Of a stretch of 64,000 nucleotides of DNA, positions 35,956 to 44,127 are shown one piece after another (positions within the stretch are counted from its first letter, which is position 1; the number at the start of each line of letters is the position of its first letter). A program made the translations under genes and the position numbers. The stretch comes from Streptomyces sp. MRC013. Lineage in GTDB: Bacteria > Actinomycetota > Actinomycetes > Streptomycetales > Streptomycetaceae. Where the stretch lies: assembly GCF_023614235.1 (NCBI RefSeq), contig NZ_CP094264.1, forward strand, positions 1,426,001 through 1,490,000, written 5' to 3'. Below the pieces are notes generated by a model. It was not told where the DNA came from, did not search any database, and worked only from the letters and a program-made list of their open reading frames with translations.

Positions 35956-36015
35956 CTCCTCCAGCGCCGCGGCGAGACCCGGTGCGGACCCGCTCGAATC
36001 GGAGGATAGTCGACC

Positions 36016-36041
36016 ACCCGCCGGCCGTCCCCGCCGATTCC
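36016..36041 (-). promoter_or_regulatory. Candidate SigR-dependent promoter (sigRp2-like)
   Basis: GGAAT at 36041-36037 matches the SigR -35 consensus exactly. With the standard 18-base spacer the -10 position reads GGT, against consensus GTT. It lies inside the long-isoform extension and 60-80 bases upstream of the short SigR start. This is the same arrangement as the autoregulatory p2 promoter of S. coelicolor, which yields only the short form. Confidence 0.55.
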
Positions 36042-36183
36042 TCTCGCCCGTCACCCGCGCGGAGCCGGTCGCCGGCGCGGACAGCACCGTCCAGTCCAGC
36101 CCCGCGGCGCGCGACCGGCTGGGGCAGATGGTCGAACCCATGCGACGGACTCCCTCTCCTGGCCTGACGTCGTTCACCGACGG

Positions 36184-36861
36184 TCAGGACAACAGCGGGG
36201 CCCCGCTCCCCATTCCCGGTCGTCCCGGGAGGTCGCCGAGCCACTCCGCGACCCCTTCGGCGATCCTCCCGAGGGCGTCCTCCTGCGTGGCGGCGGCCCG
36301 CTTCGGCACGGCGAAGGAGTGGTCGGCCCACGGGACCTCCACGACCCGGTGCGCGCCGCCGGGGAACTCGGCGGGCTTCCCGAAGGGGTCGTTGCCGCCC
36401 TGGACGACGAGCGTGGGCAGGCCGCCGCCGAGGAGTTCGCCGGCACGGGTCCTCTCGGGCCTGCCCGGCGGGTGCAGGGGGAACGCCAGGGCGAGCACCG
36501 CCCGGGCGCCCAGGTCGCGGGCGGTGCGGCAGGCGACCCGGGCGCCGGCGCTGCGCCCCCCGGCGACGACGGGCAGGCCGGGCGCCCGCAGGGCGGGCCA
36601 CAGGTCGCGCCAGGCGGCGTCGAGGGTCTTCGGGGCGGGGGCGAGCTTCCGGCCGGCGACGCGCCAGGGCTGTTCGACGAGGGCGACGGTGGCCGCGGCG
36701 GCGCGCGGCAGGTGCGCGGCGAGGGCCTGCAGGTCGCGGGCCTCGACGCCGCCCCCGGCGCCGTGGCCGAGGGCGACGACGAACCGGGCGCCGGGCCCGG
36801 CGTCGTACCAGGTGATCCGGGCGTCGCCGGCGCCCGTGGGGACGGTCTCGGTCTGTGTCAC
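36184..36861 (-). CDS. Alpha/beta-hydrolase family protein (dienelactone hydrolase-like)
   Basis: 225 aa. The oxyanion segment ALGHGAGGGVEARDLQAL and the nucleophile elbow VVAGGRSAGARVACRTARDL (G-x-S-x-G as GRSAG) are clear. Further on are VVQGGNDPFGKPAEF with the acid Asp and WADHSFAVPK with the catalytic His. This fits the KANL3/Tex30-like group of small hydrolases. GTG start at 36861. Substrate unknown. It lies between sigR and the SRAP gene on the same strand, with a 32-base gap to the latter. Confidence 0.82.
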   Translation of the reverse strand: MTQTETVPTGAGDARITWYDAGPGARFVVALGHGAGGGVEARDLQALAAHLPRAAAATVALVEQPWRVAGRKLAPAPKTLDAAWRDLWPALRAPGLPVVAGGRSAGARVACRTARDLGARAVLALAFPLHPPGRPERTRAGELLGGGLPTLVVQGGNDPFGKPAEFPGGAHRVVEVPWADHSFAVPKRAAATQEDALGRIAEGVAEWLGDLPGRPGMGSGAPLLS

Positions 36862-36893
36862 GGGGCCATCCTCGCGCGCCGGGCCGGCGCCGC

Positions 36894-37709
36894 TCAGAAG
36901 AGGGTGGTCTCCTCGGGCGCGTCGAGTTCCGCCAGGAGCTCGGGCCCGTTGTTGCGGACGTTGCTGACGGCGGTGGCGACCGGGTAGGCCCGCATCAGCC
37001 CCCCGGGCGGCGGGGCGAGCAGGGCGCGCAGCTCCTCGGCGTCCGTGCGGGCCGGGTCCAGCCAGGCGTCCCAGCGGTCCTCGGTGAGCGCGAGCGGCAT
37101 CCGCGGGTGGATGTCGGCGAGCGAGCGGGGACCTTCGGCGGGGGCCGCGCCGAGGGGGCCCTTCTCGGCCTCGGTGGTGATCACCGAGCAGGTCGCGCGC
37201 CAGGCGCCCGGGTGGTCGGGGGGCAGCGTCGGATCGCGCCAGAACTCGTACAGCCCGGCCATCGCGAGGACGGAGCCGTCGACGGGCGTGACGAAGTAGG
37301 GCTGCTTGCGGGGTCGCTTCCTCCTGCCCTCGACCTCCAGCCGCCGCTCGTCGGCGCCGGTGACCCACTCGTAGTAGCCGTCGGCGGGGAGGACGCAGCG
37401 GCGGGAGGCGAAGGCGCGCCGGTAGGCGGGCTTCTCGTGGACGGTCTCGGCCCGGGCGTTGATCATCCGGGCCGCGCCCTCGGGGGACTTGGCCCAGGAC
37501 GGTACGAGCCCCCACCTCAGGACGCGCAGCTGGCGGACCGGGCGGGTGTCGGCGGCGTCCTTCAGGGGCCGTTCGAGGACCGCGTACACCTCCTTGGTCG
37601 GGGCGACGTTCCAGTCGGGCTCCAGGGCCTCCTCGGGCTCCCACTTCTCCACGCCGAAGATCCCGGCGAGCTCCCCGGGCGTCCGGCCGGCCGCGTAACG
37701 TCCGCACAT
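36894..37709 (-). CDS. SOS response-associated peptidase (SRAP/YedK/HMCES family)
   Basis: 271 aa. SRAP proteins crosslink to abasic sites in single-stranded DNA through Cys2 and so protect them. The required MCGRYA start is present with Cys2. NVAPT is at about 33-38, INARAETVHEKPAYRRAFAS at about 82-101, RRCVLPADGYYEW follows, and the active-site His is in DIHPRMPLAL. ATG at 37709. Length is usual for actinobacterial members. The gene is divergent from the M50 gene, 49 bases away. Confidence 0.93.
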   Translation of the reverse strand: MCGRYAAGRTPGELAGIFGVEKWEPEEALEPDWNVAPTKEVYAVLERPLKDAADTRPVRQLRVLRWGLVPSWAKSPEGAARMINARAETVHEKPAYRRAFASRRCVLPADGYYEWVTGADERRLEVEGRRKRPRKQPYFVTPVDGSVLAMAGLYEFWRDPTLPPDHPGAWRATCSVITTEAEKGPLGAAPAEGPRSLADIHPRMPLALTEDRWDAWLDPARTDAEELRALLAPPPGGLMRAYPVATAVSNVRNNGPELLAELDAPEETTLF

Positions 37710-37758
37710 ACCACCAAGCCTGCCACGTCCCGCCGTCCCCCGAGGAGCCGTCCACCCC

Positions 37759-38463
37759 ATGGCCACCACGAAGATCCTTGACGACGTCCTGGGCACCCAG
37801 CCCGCGCCGGGGCTGTGGCTGGTGGTCGCGACCGCCGCGGCCGCACTGCTGACGACCACGGTGGGGGCGCTGTGGCGGCCCGCGCGGAACGCGGTGACGA
37901 TCGCCCATGAGGGCGGCCACGGCCTGGTGGCACTGCTCACCGGGCGGCGGCTGGAGGCGATCCGGCTGCACTCGGACACCAGCGGGCTGACCGTGAGCCG
38001 GGGCAGGCCGACCGGTCTCGGCATGATCCTCACGGCGGCCGCCGGGTACACGGCGCCGCCGCTGCTGGGGCTGGGCGGGGCGTGGCTGCTGGCGGCGCAC
38101 CGGGTCACGCTGCTGCTGTGGGTGGCGACGGCGCTGCTGACCGCGCTGCTGGTGATGGTCCGCAACGCGTACGGGATGCTGGCCGTGGTGGTGACGGGTG
38201 GGGCGTTCCTGCTGGTGTCGTGGCTGGCGGAGCCGCAGGTGCAGGCGGCGTTCGCGTACGGCGCGGTGTGGTTCCTGCTGCTGGGCGGGGTGCGGCCGGT
38301 GTTCGAGCTCCGGGCGAAGCGGCGGCGGGGGGAGGCGCGGGACTCCGACGCCGACCAGCTCGCCCGGCTCACGCACGCCCCGGCGGCGATGTGGATGCTC
38401 TTCTTCCACTCCGTGTCGCTCTCCTCGCTGGTCGGCGGGGCCCGCTGGCTGCTCGGCCTGTGA
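37759..38463 (+). CDS. M50B-family membrane metallopeptidase
   Basis: 234 aa, about six hydrophobic segments. The zinc motif HEGGH (residues 50-54, in TIAHEGGHGLVALL) sits in the first part of the membrane domain, as in peptidase M50B proteins. The likely third-ligand region near ARLTHAPAAMWMLFFHSVSL is less certain. M50B proteins are of unclear function in bacteria, and some act as regulated intramembrane proteases. ATG at 37759. It ends 27 bases before aroA and may share its transcript. Confidence 0.8.
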   Translation: MATTKILDDVLGTQPAPGLWLVVATAAAALLTTTVGALWRPARNAVTIAHEGGHGLVALLTGRRLEAIRLHSDTSGLTVSRGRPTGLGMILTAAAGYTAPPLLGLGGAWLLAAHRVTLLLWVATALLTALLVMVRNAYGMLAVVVTGGAFLLVSWLAEPQVQAAFAYGAVWFLLLGGVRPVFELRAKRRRGEARDSDADQLARLTHAPAAMWMLFFHSVSLSSLVGGARWLLGL

Positions 38464-38490
38464 CCCTCCCGGCCCACTAAAGTGAGGGGC

Positions 38491-39837
38491 ATGACCGACA
38501 CTTCCGCGCACCCCGATCCCTGGCCCGCCCCCTACGCGAGCGGCGCGGTCGACGCGACCGTCCCCGTGCCCGGTTCCAAGTCGGTCACGAACCGCGCCCT
38601 GGTGCTGGCCGCCCTCGCCTCCGAGCCGGGCTGGCTGCGCCGCCCGCTGCGGTCGAGGGACACGCTGCTGATGGCGGAGGCGCTGCGTGCGCTGGGCGTC
38701 GGCATCGAGGAGACGGTGTCGTCCAGCTCGACCGCCGCGGGCGCCCCGGACGGGTGCGGTGAGGCGTGGCGCGTCATCCCGGCGGGACTGCACGGCCCGG
38801 CCTCGGTCGACGTGGGCAACGCGGGCACGGTCATGCGGTTCCTGCCGCCGGTGGCGGCGCTGGCGGACGGCCCGGTCCGCTTCGACGGCGACGCCCGTTC
38901 GCACGAGCGCCCGCTGCACGGCGTGATCGACGCCCTGCGCGTGCTGGGCGCCCGGATCGACGACGGCGGGCGGGGCGCGCTGCCGATGACGGTGCACGGC
39001 GGGGGCGCCCTGGACGGCGGGAAGGTCGAGATCGACGCCTCGTCGTCCTCGCAGTTCGTCAGCGCCCTGCTGCTGTCGGCGCCCCGTTTCAACCAGGGCG
39101 TGGAGGTGCGGCACACGGGGCCGCGCCTGCCGTCGATGCCGCACATCCGGATGACCGTGGACATGCTGCGGGCGGTGGGCGCGCAGGTCGACGAGCCGGA
39201 GACGGGCGGCGAGCCGAACGTGTGGCGGGTCTCCCCCTCGGCGCTGCTCGGCCGGGACCTGGTGGTCGAGCCGGACCTGTCGAACGCGCAGCCGTTCCTG
39301 GCGGCCGCGCTGGTGACCGGCGGCCGGGTCACGGTCCCCGACTGGCCGGCGCGGACGACGCAGCCCGGTGACGCGCTGCGGGAGATCCTCACCGAGATGG
39401 GCGGTTCCTGCGAGCTGACGGAGGCCGGTCTCACCTTCACCGGTTCGGGCCGGATCCGCGGCATCGACGTGGACCTCGGCGAGGTCGGCGAGCTGACCCC
39501 CGGCATCGCGGCCCTGGCGGCGCTGGCGGACTCCCCGTCGACGCTGCGCGGCGTGGCGCACCTGCGGCTCCACGAGACGGACCGGCTGGCGGCGCTCACC
39601 AGGGAGATCAACGCCCTGGGCGGTGACGTGACGGAGACCGGGGACGGCCTGCGCATCCGGCCCCGCCCGCTGCGCGGCGGCGTGTTCCACACGTACGACG
39701 ACCACCGGATGGCGACGGCCGGCGCCCTGATCGGCCTCGCGGTGGAGGGCGTGCGCGTCGAGAACGTGGCGACGACCGCCAAGACCCTGCCCGACTTCCC
39801 CCGGATGTGGACCGGGATGCTCGCGGTCGGGGCCTGA
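38491..39837 (+). CDS. aroA: 3-phosphoshikimate 1-carboxyvinyltransferase (EPSP synthase)
   Basis: 448 aa. It joins shikimate-3-phosphate and phosphoenolpyruvate in the pathway to aromatic amino acids. Motifs include [18 protein letters not shown] (substrate phosphate binding), [32 protein letters not shown], and the late [20 protein letters not shown] with [15 protein letters not shown]. The ATG at 38491 is preferred over an upstream GTG at 38482. It is followed after 5 bases by rsgA, so they are co-transcribed. Confidence 0.96.
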   Translation: MTDTSAHPDPWPAPYASGAVDATVPVPGSKSVTNRALVLAALASEPGWLRRPLRSRDTLLMAEALRALGVGIEETVSSSSTAAGAPDGCGEAWRVIPAGLHGPASVDVGNAGTVMRFLPPVAALADGPVRFDGDARSHERPLHGVIDALRVLGARIDDGGRGALPMTVHGGGALDGGKVEIDASSSSQFVSALLLSAPRFNQGVEVRHTGPRLPSMPHIRMTVDMLRAVGAQVDEPETGGEPNVWRVSPSALLGRDLVVEPDLSNAQPFLAAALVTGGRVTVPDWPARTTQPGDALREILTEMGGSCELTEAGLTFTGSGRIRGIDVDLGEVGELTPGIAALAALADSPSTLRGVAHLRLHETDRLAALTREINALGGDVTETGDGLRIRPRPLRGGVFHTYDDHRMATAGALIGLAVEGVRVENVATTAKTLPDFPRMWTGMLAVGA

Positions 39838-39842
39838 ACGGC

Positions 39843-40853
39843 ATGCGCCGCTACGGCAGGAACGCCGACGAGGACGACGTGCGCGTCCGTCCCAACCGCA
39901 AGGGGAACCGGCCCCGCACCAGCATCCGCCCGAAGCACGAGGACGCCGCGGAGGGCATGGTCCTCACCGTGGACCGCGGCCGGATCACCTGCCTCGTGGA
40001 GGGCCGCACGGTCACCGCCATGAAGGCGCGGGAGCTGGGCCGCAAGGCGGCGGTGGTCGGCGACCGGGTCTCCCTCGTCGGCGACCTGTCGGGCGACAAG
40101 GACACGCTGGCCCGGATCGTGCGGATCGGGGAGCGCGCGTCGGTGCTGCGCCGCACCGCGGACGACGACGACCCGTACGAACGGGTGGTGGTGGCCAACG
40201 CCGACCAGCTGGCCGTCGTGACGGCCCTCGCCGACCCGGAGCCCCGGCCGCGGCTGATCGACCGGTGCCTGGTCGCGGCGTTCGACGGCGGCCTGGAGCC
40301 GCTGCTGGTGCTGACCAAGTCGGACCTGGCCCCGCCGGGCAAGCTGCTGGAGCTGTACGGCGCGCTGGACATCCCGTCCGTCGTGACCAGCCGTGAGGAG
40401 CTGTACGGCGGGGGCGCGGCCGACCGGGTGCGCGAGCACCTGGCGGGCCGCACCACGGCGTTCGTGGGGCACTCGGGCGTGGGCAAGACGACGCTGGTGA
40501 ACGCGCTGGTGCCCGAGGAGCGGCGGCGGTCGACGGGCCACGTCAACGCGGTGACGGGGCGCGGGCGGCACACCACGACGTCGGCGCTGGCCCTGCCGCT
40601 GGCGGGCGCCGGGGGCTGGGTGATCGACACGCCCGGCGTGCGGTCGTTCGGGCTGAACCACGTCGACCCGGCGCGTGTGATCCACGCCTTCCCGGACCTG
40701 GAGCCGGGCACGGCGGGCTGTCCGCGGGCGTGCGGCCACGACGAGCCGGACTGCGCGCTGGACGCGTGGGTCGAGGAGGGGCACGCGGACCGGGCGCGGC
40801 TCTACTCGCTGCGGCGGCTGCTGGCGACGCGGGAGCGGCACGAGGGCGACTGA
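39843..40853 (+). CDS. rsgA: Ribosome small subunit-dependent GTPase
   Basis: 336 aa circularly permuted GTPase that checks late 30S maturation. An N-terminal OB-fold (about 38-95) is followed by the permuted G domain: TKSDLAPPGK (G4), VGHSGVGKTTLVNALV (G1/P-loop), the G2 region after it, and VIDTPGVRSFGL (G3). The C-terminal zinc finger reads CPRACGHDEPDCAL with the ligand Cys/His pattern. ATG at 39843, 5 bases after the aroA stop. The order aroA-rsgA-hisN is conserved in Streptomyces. Confidence 0.94.
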   Translation: MRRYGRNADEDDVRVRPNRKGNRPRTSIRPKHEDAAEGMVLTVDRGRITCLVEGRTVTAMKARELGRKAAVVGDRVSLVGDLSGDKDTLARIVRIGERASVLRRTADDDDPYERVVVANADQLAVVTALADPEPRPRLIDRCLVAAFDGGLEPLLVLTKSDLAPPGKLLELYGALDIPSVVTSREELYGGGAADRVREHLAGRTTAFVGHSGVGKTTLVNALVPEERRRSTGHVNAVTGRGRHTTTSALALPLAGAGGWVIDTPGVRSFGLNHVDPARVIHAFPDLEPGTAGCPRACGHDEPDCALDAWVEEGHADRARLYSLRRLLATRERHEGD

Positions 40854-40950
40854 CGCGCACGGCCGGGCGCACGGGGGCTCCGGCGGGCCGTCGCACGGGG
40901 CGCGGCACCACGCGCCCGGGCCGCCGGGGGCCCGGGATAGAGTCGGCCGC

Positions 40951-41754
40951 ATGGCCGACTACCACGATGACCTGCGTCTCGCCCACGCCCTGGCGGACGC
41001 CGCGGACGCCGTCACCATGGACCGGTTCAGGGCCCTGGACCTCCAGGTGGAGACGAAGCCGGACATGACCCCGGTCAGTGAGGCGGACCGGGCCGTCGAG
41101 GAGCTGATCCGCGGCCGCCTCCGGCAGGCCCGGCCGCACGACGCGGTCCTGGGCGAGGAGTACGGGACGGAGGGCACCGGCCCGCGCCGCTGGGTGGTCG
41201 ACCCGATCGACGGCACCAAGAACTACGTGCGCGGAGTGCCCGTCTGGGCGACGCTGATCGCGCTGACGGAGGACGACGGCCGGGGCGGCCACCGGCCGGT
41301 GGTCGGGGTCGTGTCGGCCCCGGCGCTGGGCCGCCGCTGGTGGGCGGCGGAGGGCCTGGGCGCGTACGCGGGCCCCGGCCCGGAGTCGGCGACGCGCATC
41401 CGGGTGTCGGCGGTGGCGGGGCTGGCGGACGCCTCGTTCGCGTACTCGTCGCTGGACGGCTGGGAGGAGCGGGGGCTCCTGGAGGGCTTCCTGGACCTGT
41501 CGCGGGCGTGCTGGCGCACCCGCGCGTACGGCGACTTCTGGCCGTACATGATGGTGGCGGAGGGCTCGGTGGACATCTGCGCCGAACCGGAGCTGTCCCT
41601 GTGGGACATGGCGGCGAACGCGATCGTGGTCCAGGAGGCCGGCGGCAGGTTCACCGGGCTGGACGGCCGGGAGGGCCCGTGCGGCGTCGACGCGGCGGCG
41701 TCCAACGGCCTGCTCCACGGCGAGCTGCTGGCGTACCTCGGCACCCGGGACTGA
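40951..41754 (+). CDS. hisN: Histidinol-phosphatase of the inositol monophosphatase family
   Basis: 267 aa Mg2+/Li+-sensitive phosphatase fold. The metal-binding motifs are GEEYG (about 69-73), DPIDGTKNYVRGVPVW (about 84-99), and the C-terminal LSLWDMAANAIVVQEAGGRF carrying the WDxAA metal aspartate. This subgroup is annotated as the histidinol-phosphatase HisN in actinomycetes; an inositol-phosphatase role cannot be excluded. ATG at 40951, about 97 bases after rsgA. A hairpin follows at 41816. Confidence 0.88.
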   Translation: MADYHDDLRLAHALADAADAVTMDRFRALDLQVETKPDMTPVSEADRAVEELIRGRLRQARPHDAVLGEEYGTEGTGPRRWVVDPIDGTKNYVRGVPVWATLIALTEDDGRGGHRPVVGVVSAPALGRRWWAAEGLGAYAGPGPESATRIRVSAVAGLADASFAYSSLDGWEERGLLEGFLDLSRACWRTRAYGDFWPYMMVAEGSVDICAEPELSLWDMAANAIVVQEAGGRFTGLDGREGPCGVDAAASNGLLHGELLAYLGTRD

Positions 41755-41815
41755 GCCGGGTTCGGGACCCGCGCCGGGGCGGGCCGGGGGCGGACCCCGC
41801 GCGGCCGGACGCGCG

Positions 41816-41846
41816 GGCGGGCCGACCCCCTGGGGGCCGGCCCGCC
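41816..41846. terminator. GC hairpin between convergent hisN and katA
   Basis: A 13-bp stem with a single A/C mismatch and a small loop. It lies 62 bases after the hisN stop and 26 bases from the katA stop on the other strand, so it probably serves both. Confidence 0.7.
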
Positions 41847-41871
41847 GTCCGCGGTGGGCGGTCCGGTTCCG

Positions 41872-43323
41872 TCAGCCGCGCAGTTCCCGGACCGCGGCCT
41901 CCAGCCGCTTGCCGAAGTCCGCGTCGGCCCGGCGGAAGTTGCCGACCGCGCGCTCGACGATGTCCTCGCGCGACACCCGGGAGATCGAGCCGGCCAGGTT
42001 CCCGATCAGGCGGCCCTTCTCGTCCTCCGTCATCAGCCGGTAGAGGTTGCCCGCCTGGACGAAGTCGTCGTCCTCGGCGTGGACGGGCGCCGGCTGGTCG
42101 CCGGTCAGGCCGGTCACCGGGACCGGCTGCCACAGGGGGCGGCCGGTCTGGTGCGGGCCGCCGAAGCTGTTCGGCTCGTAGTTCCTGGCGCCCTTGTGGC
42201 GGCCGTCGTACAGGTACCCGTCCCGGCCGTGGGTGCGCGCCTCGGTGGCGTGCGGGCGGTTCACCGGCAGGTGGTCGGCGTTGACGCCGACGCGGTAGCG
42301 GTGGGCGTCGCCGTACGCGAAGAGGCGGCCCTGGAGCATCTTGTCGGGCGACGGGCCGATGCCGGGCACGAAGTGCGCCGGGGAGAAGACCGACTGCTCG
42401 ACCTCGGCGAAGATGTTCTCCGGGTTGCGGTTCAGCTCCAGCCTGCCGAACTCGACGACCGGGTAGTCGGCGTGCGGCCACACCTTGGTCAGGTCGAACG
42501 GGTTGAAGCGGTACGTCGCGGCGTCGGCGGCCGGCATGATCTGCACGCCCACCGTCCACGTCGGGTACTCGCCGCGCTCGATCGCCTCGCGCAGGTCGCG
42601 CTGGTGGGAGTCGGGGTCCTCACCGGCGAGCCGGTCGGCCTCGGCCTGCGTGAGGTTCCTGATCCCCTGGTCGGTCTTGAAGTGGTACTTGACCCAGAAG
42701 ACCTCGCCGGCCTCGTTGTTCCACTGGAACGTGTGCGAGCCGAAGCCGTCCATGTACCGGTAGCCGGCCGGGATGCCGCGGTCGCCGAACAACCACGTCA
42801 CCTGGTGCGTGGACTCGGGTGACAGGCTCCAGAAGTCCCAGACGTTGTCCGCCTCCTGCGAGCCCGTGTACGGGTCGCGCTTCTGGGTGTGGATGAAGTC
42901 GGGGAACTTGACGGCGTCCCGGATGAAGAACACCGGGGTGTTGTTGCCGACGAGGTCGTAGTTGCCCTCCTCGGTGTAGAACTTCACCGCGAAGCCGCGC
43001 GGGTCGCGCACCGCGTCCGCCGCGCCGAGGCTGCCCGCGACGGTCGAGAAGCGCAGGAAGACCTCGGTCTCCTTGCCGATCCCGGAGAGGAACGCCGCCC
43101 TCGTGTACGGCGTCACGTCGGCGGTCACGGTGAAGGTGCCGTAGGCGCCCGCGCCGCGCGCATGGACCACGCGCTCCGGGATGCGCTCGCGGTTGAAGTG
43201 CGCCAGCTTCTCCAGCAGCAGCTGGTCCTGGACGAGGACCGGGCCGCCGGCGCCCGCGGTCTCGCTGTTCTGGTTGTCGGCGACCGGCGCGCCGGCCTCC
43301 GTGGTGAGCGGTCCCTGCGTCAT
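41872..43323 (-). CDS. katA: Monofunctional heme catalase
   Basis: 483 aa clade 3-type catalase. It breaks hydrogen peroxide into water and oxygen. The distal histidine is in [23 protein letters not shown]/heme residues in [20 protein letters not shown], and the proximal heme tyrosine in [17 protein letters not shown] start at the ATG 43323 ([20 protein letters not shown] follows) because it gives the family's usual N-terminus; the upstream extension would read through the promoter. It is divergent from a Fur-family gene (catR) with a palindromic operator inside its promoter. Confidence 0.95.
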   Translation of the reverse strand: MTQGPLTTEAGAPVADNQNSETAGAGGPVLVQDQLLLEKLAHFNRERIPERVVHARGAGAYGTFTVTADVTPYTRAAFLSGIGKETEVFLRFSTVAGSLGAADAVRDPRGFAVKFYTEEGNYDLVGNNTPVFFIRDAVKFPDFIHTQKRDPYTGSQEADNVWDFWSLSPESTHQVTWLFGDRGIPAGYRYMDGFGSHTFQWNNEAGEVFWVKYHFKTDQGIRNLTQAEADRLAGEDPDSHQRDLREAIERGEYPTWTVGVQIMPAADAATYRFNPFDLTKVWPHADYPVVEFGRLELNRNPENIFAEVEQSVFSPAHFVPGIGPSPDKMLQGRLFAYGDAHRYRVGVNADHLPVNRPHATEARTHGRDGYLYDGRHKGARNYEPNSFGGPHQTGRPLWQPVPVTGLTGDQPAPVHAEDDDFVQAGNLYRLMTEDEKGRLIGNLAGSISRVSREDIVERAVGNFRRADADFGKRLEAAVRELRG

Positions 43324-43376
43324 GTGCGCCTCCTGCGTGTGGGCGACAGTCCTGTCCCCGGCCGAATCCGTCCCCG

Positions 43377-43404
43377 ATCCTACAATAGACATTGTCTAAG
43401 TCAA
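43377..43404 (-). promoter_or_regulatory. katA promoter with embedded CatR operator
   Basis: On the minus strand TTGACT (43404-43399) and TAGGAT (43382-43377) are spaced 16 bases apart. The spacer contains TAGACATTGTCTA (43386-43398), a 13-bp perfect palindrome of the Fur/PerR type. A repressor there would block RNA polymerase directly. The neighbour catR is the obvious candidate; in S. coelicolor CatR represses catA and is inactivated by peroxide. Confidence 0.75.
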
Positions 43405-43464
43405 GGCGCCCTCTAAATCAACATCGATTCGGGACTGGCTCCTCCGCCTGTTAGGCTGGACCGC

Positions 43465-43882
43465 ATGAGCGACCTGTTGGAACGCCTGCGCGGCCGCGGC
43501 CTGCGGATGACCGCGCAGCGCCGCGTCGTGGCCGAGGTCCTCGACGGAGATCACGTCCATCTGACCGCCGACGAGGTCCACGCCCGCGCCGCCGAGCGCC
43601 TGCCCGAGATCTCCCGCGCGACCGTGTACAACACCCTGGGCGAGCTGGTCAGCCTGGGCGAGGTCCTGGAGGTGTCGACGGACCGCCGGGCCAAGCGGTA
43701 CGACCCGAACGCGCACCGCCCGCACCACCACCTGGTCTGCGCCCGCTGCGGCACGATCCGCGACGTCCGCCCGGGGGGGGAACCCCCTGTCGGACCTCCC
43801 GGACTCGGAGCGCTTCGGCTTCACGGTCTCCGACGTGGAGGTCACCTACCGCGGCCTCTGCCCGGGCTGCGCGGGCGCCTGA
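43465..43882 (+). CDS. catR: Fur-family peroxide-responsive repressor CatR, frameshifted
   Basis: About 138 aa after correction. The winged helix is in the first 80 residues (LRGRGLRMTAQRRVVAEVLD, then LPEISRATVYNTLGELVSLG). The metal site HRPHHHLVCARCGTIRDV follows. At a G8 run (43773-43780) there is one G too many. Removing it gives NPLSDLPDSERFGFTVSDVE and the second Cys pair GLCPGCAGA, which completes the structural zinc site. ATG at 43465. It should bind the palindrome between itself and katA and release it when oxidised by peroxide. Confidence 0.88.
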
Positions 43883-43966
43883 CCCCCGGGGGCCGCGGAG
43901 GGTCCCGGCGCGCCGCGCGCCGCCCCCGGCGCTCCGTGCGCTCCTCGCGCGCAGGACGTGAAAACG

Positions 43967-43998
43967 CCGAAGGCCGGATCCAGGGATCCGGCCTTCGG
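43967..43998 (-). terminator. Hairpin terminator of the first tRNA-fMet gene
   Basis: A 15-bp perfect stem (43967-43981 with 43984-43998) followed on the minus strand by GCGTTTTC, a short U-rich tail. It lies 6 bases downstream of the tRNA 3' end (44005). Confidence 0.85.
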
Positions 43999-44004
43999 TT
44001 GCAG

Positions 44005-44078
44005 TAGCGGGGACAGGATTTGAACCTGCGACCTCTGGGTTATGAGCCCAGCGAGCTACCGAGCTGCTCCACCCCGCG
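44005..44078 (-). tRNA. Initiator tRNA-fMet (CAT), copy 1
   Basis: 74 nt cloverleaf on the minus strand starting CGCGGGGTGGAGCAGCTCGG with anticodon loop CTCATAA. Initiator marks are present: a C1-U72 mismatch at the end of the acceptor stem and three consecutive G-C pairs (GGG/CCC) next to the anticodon loop. T-loop GGTTCAAATCC is normal. CCA is not encoded. Identical to the copy at 46195-46268. Confidence 0.96.
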
Positions 44079-44127
44079 TCGGTGAACACCACCTTACGGG
44101 ACGGCGCGGACCAGCGCAAATCCGTTA

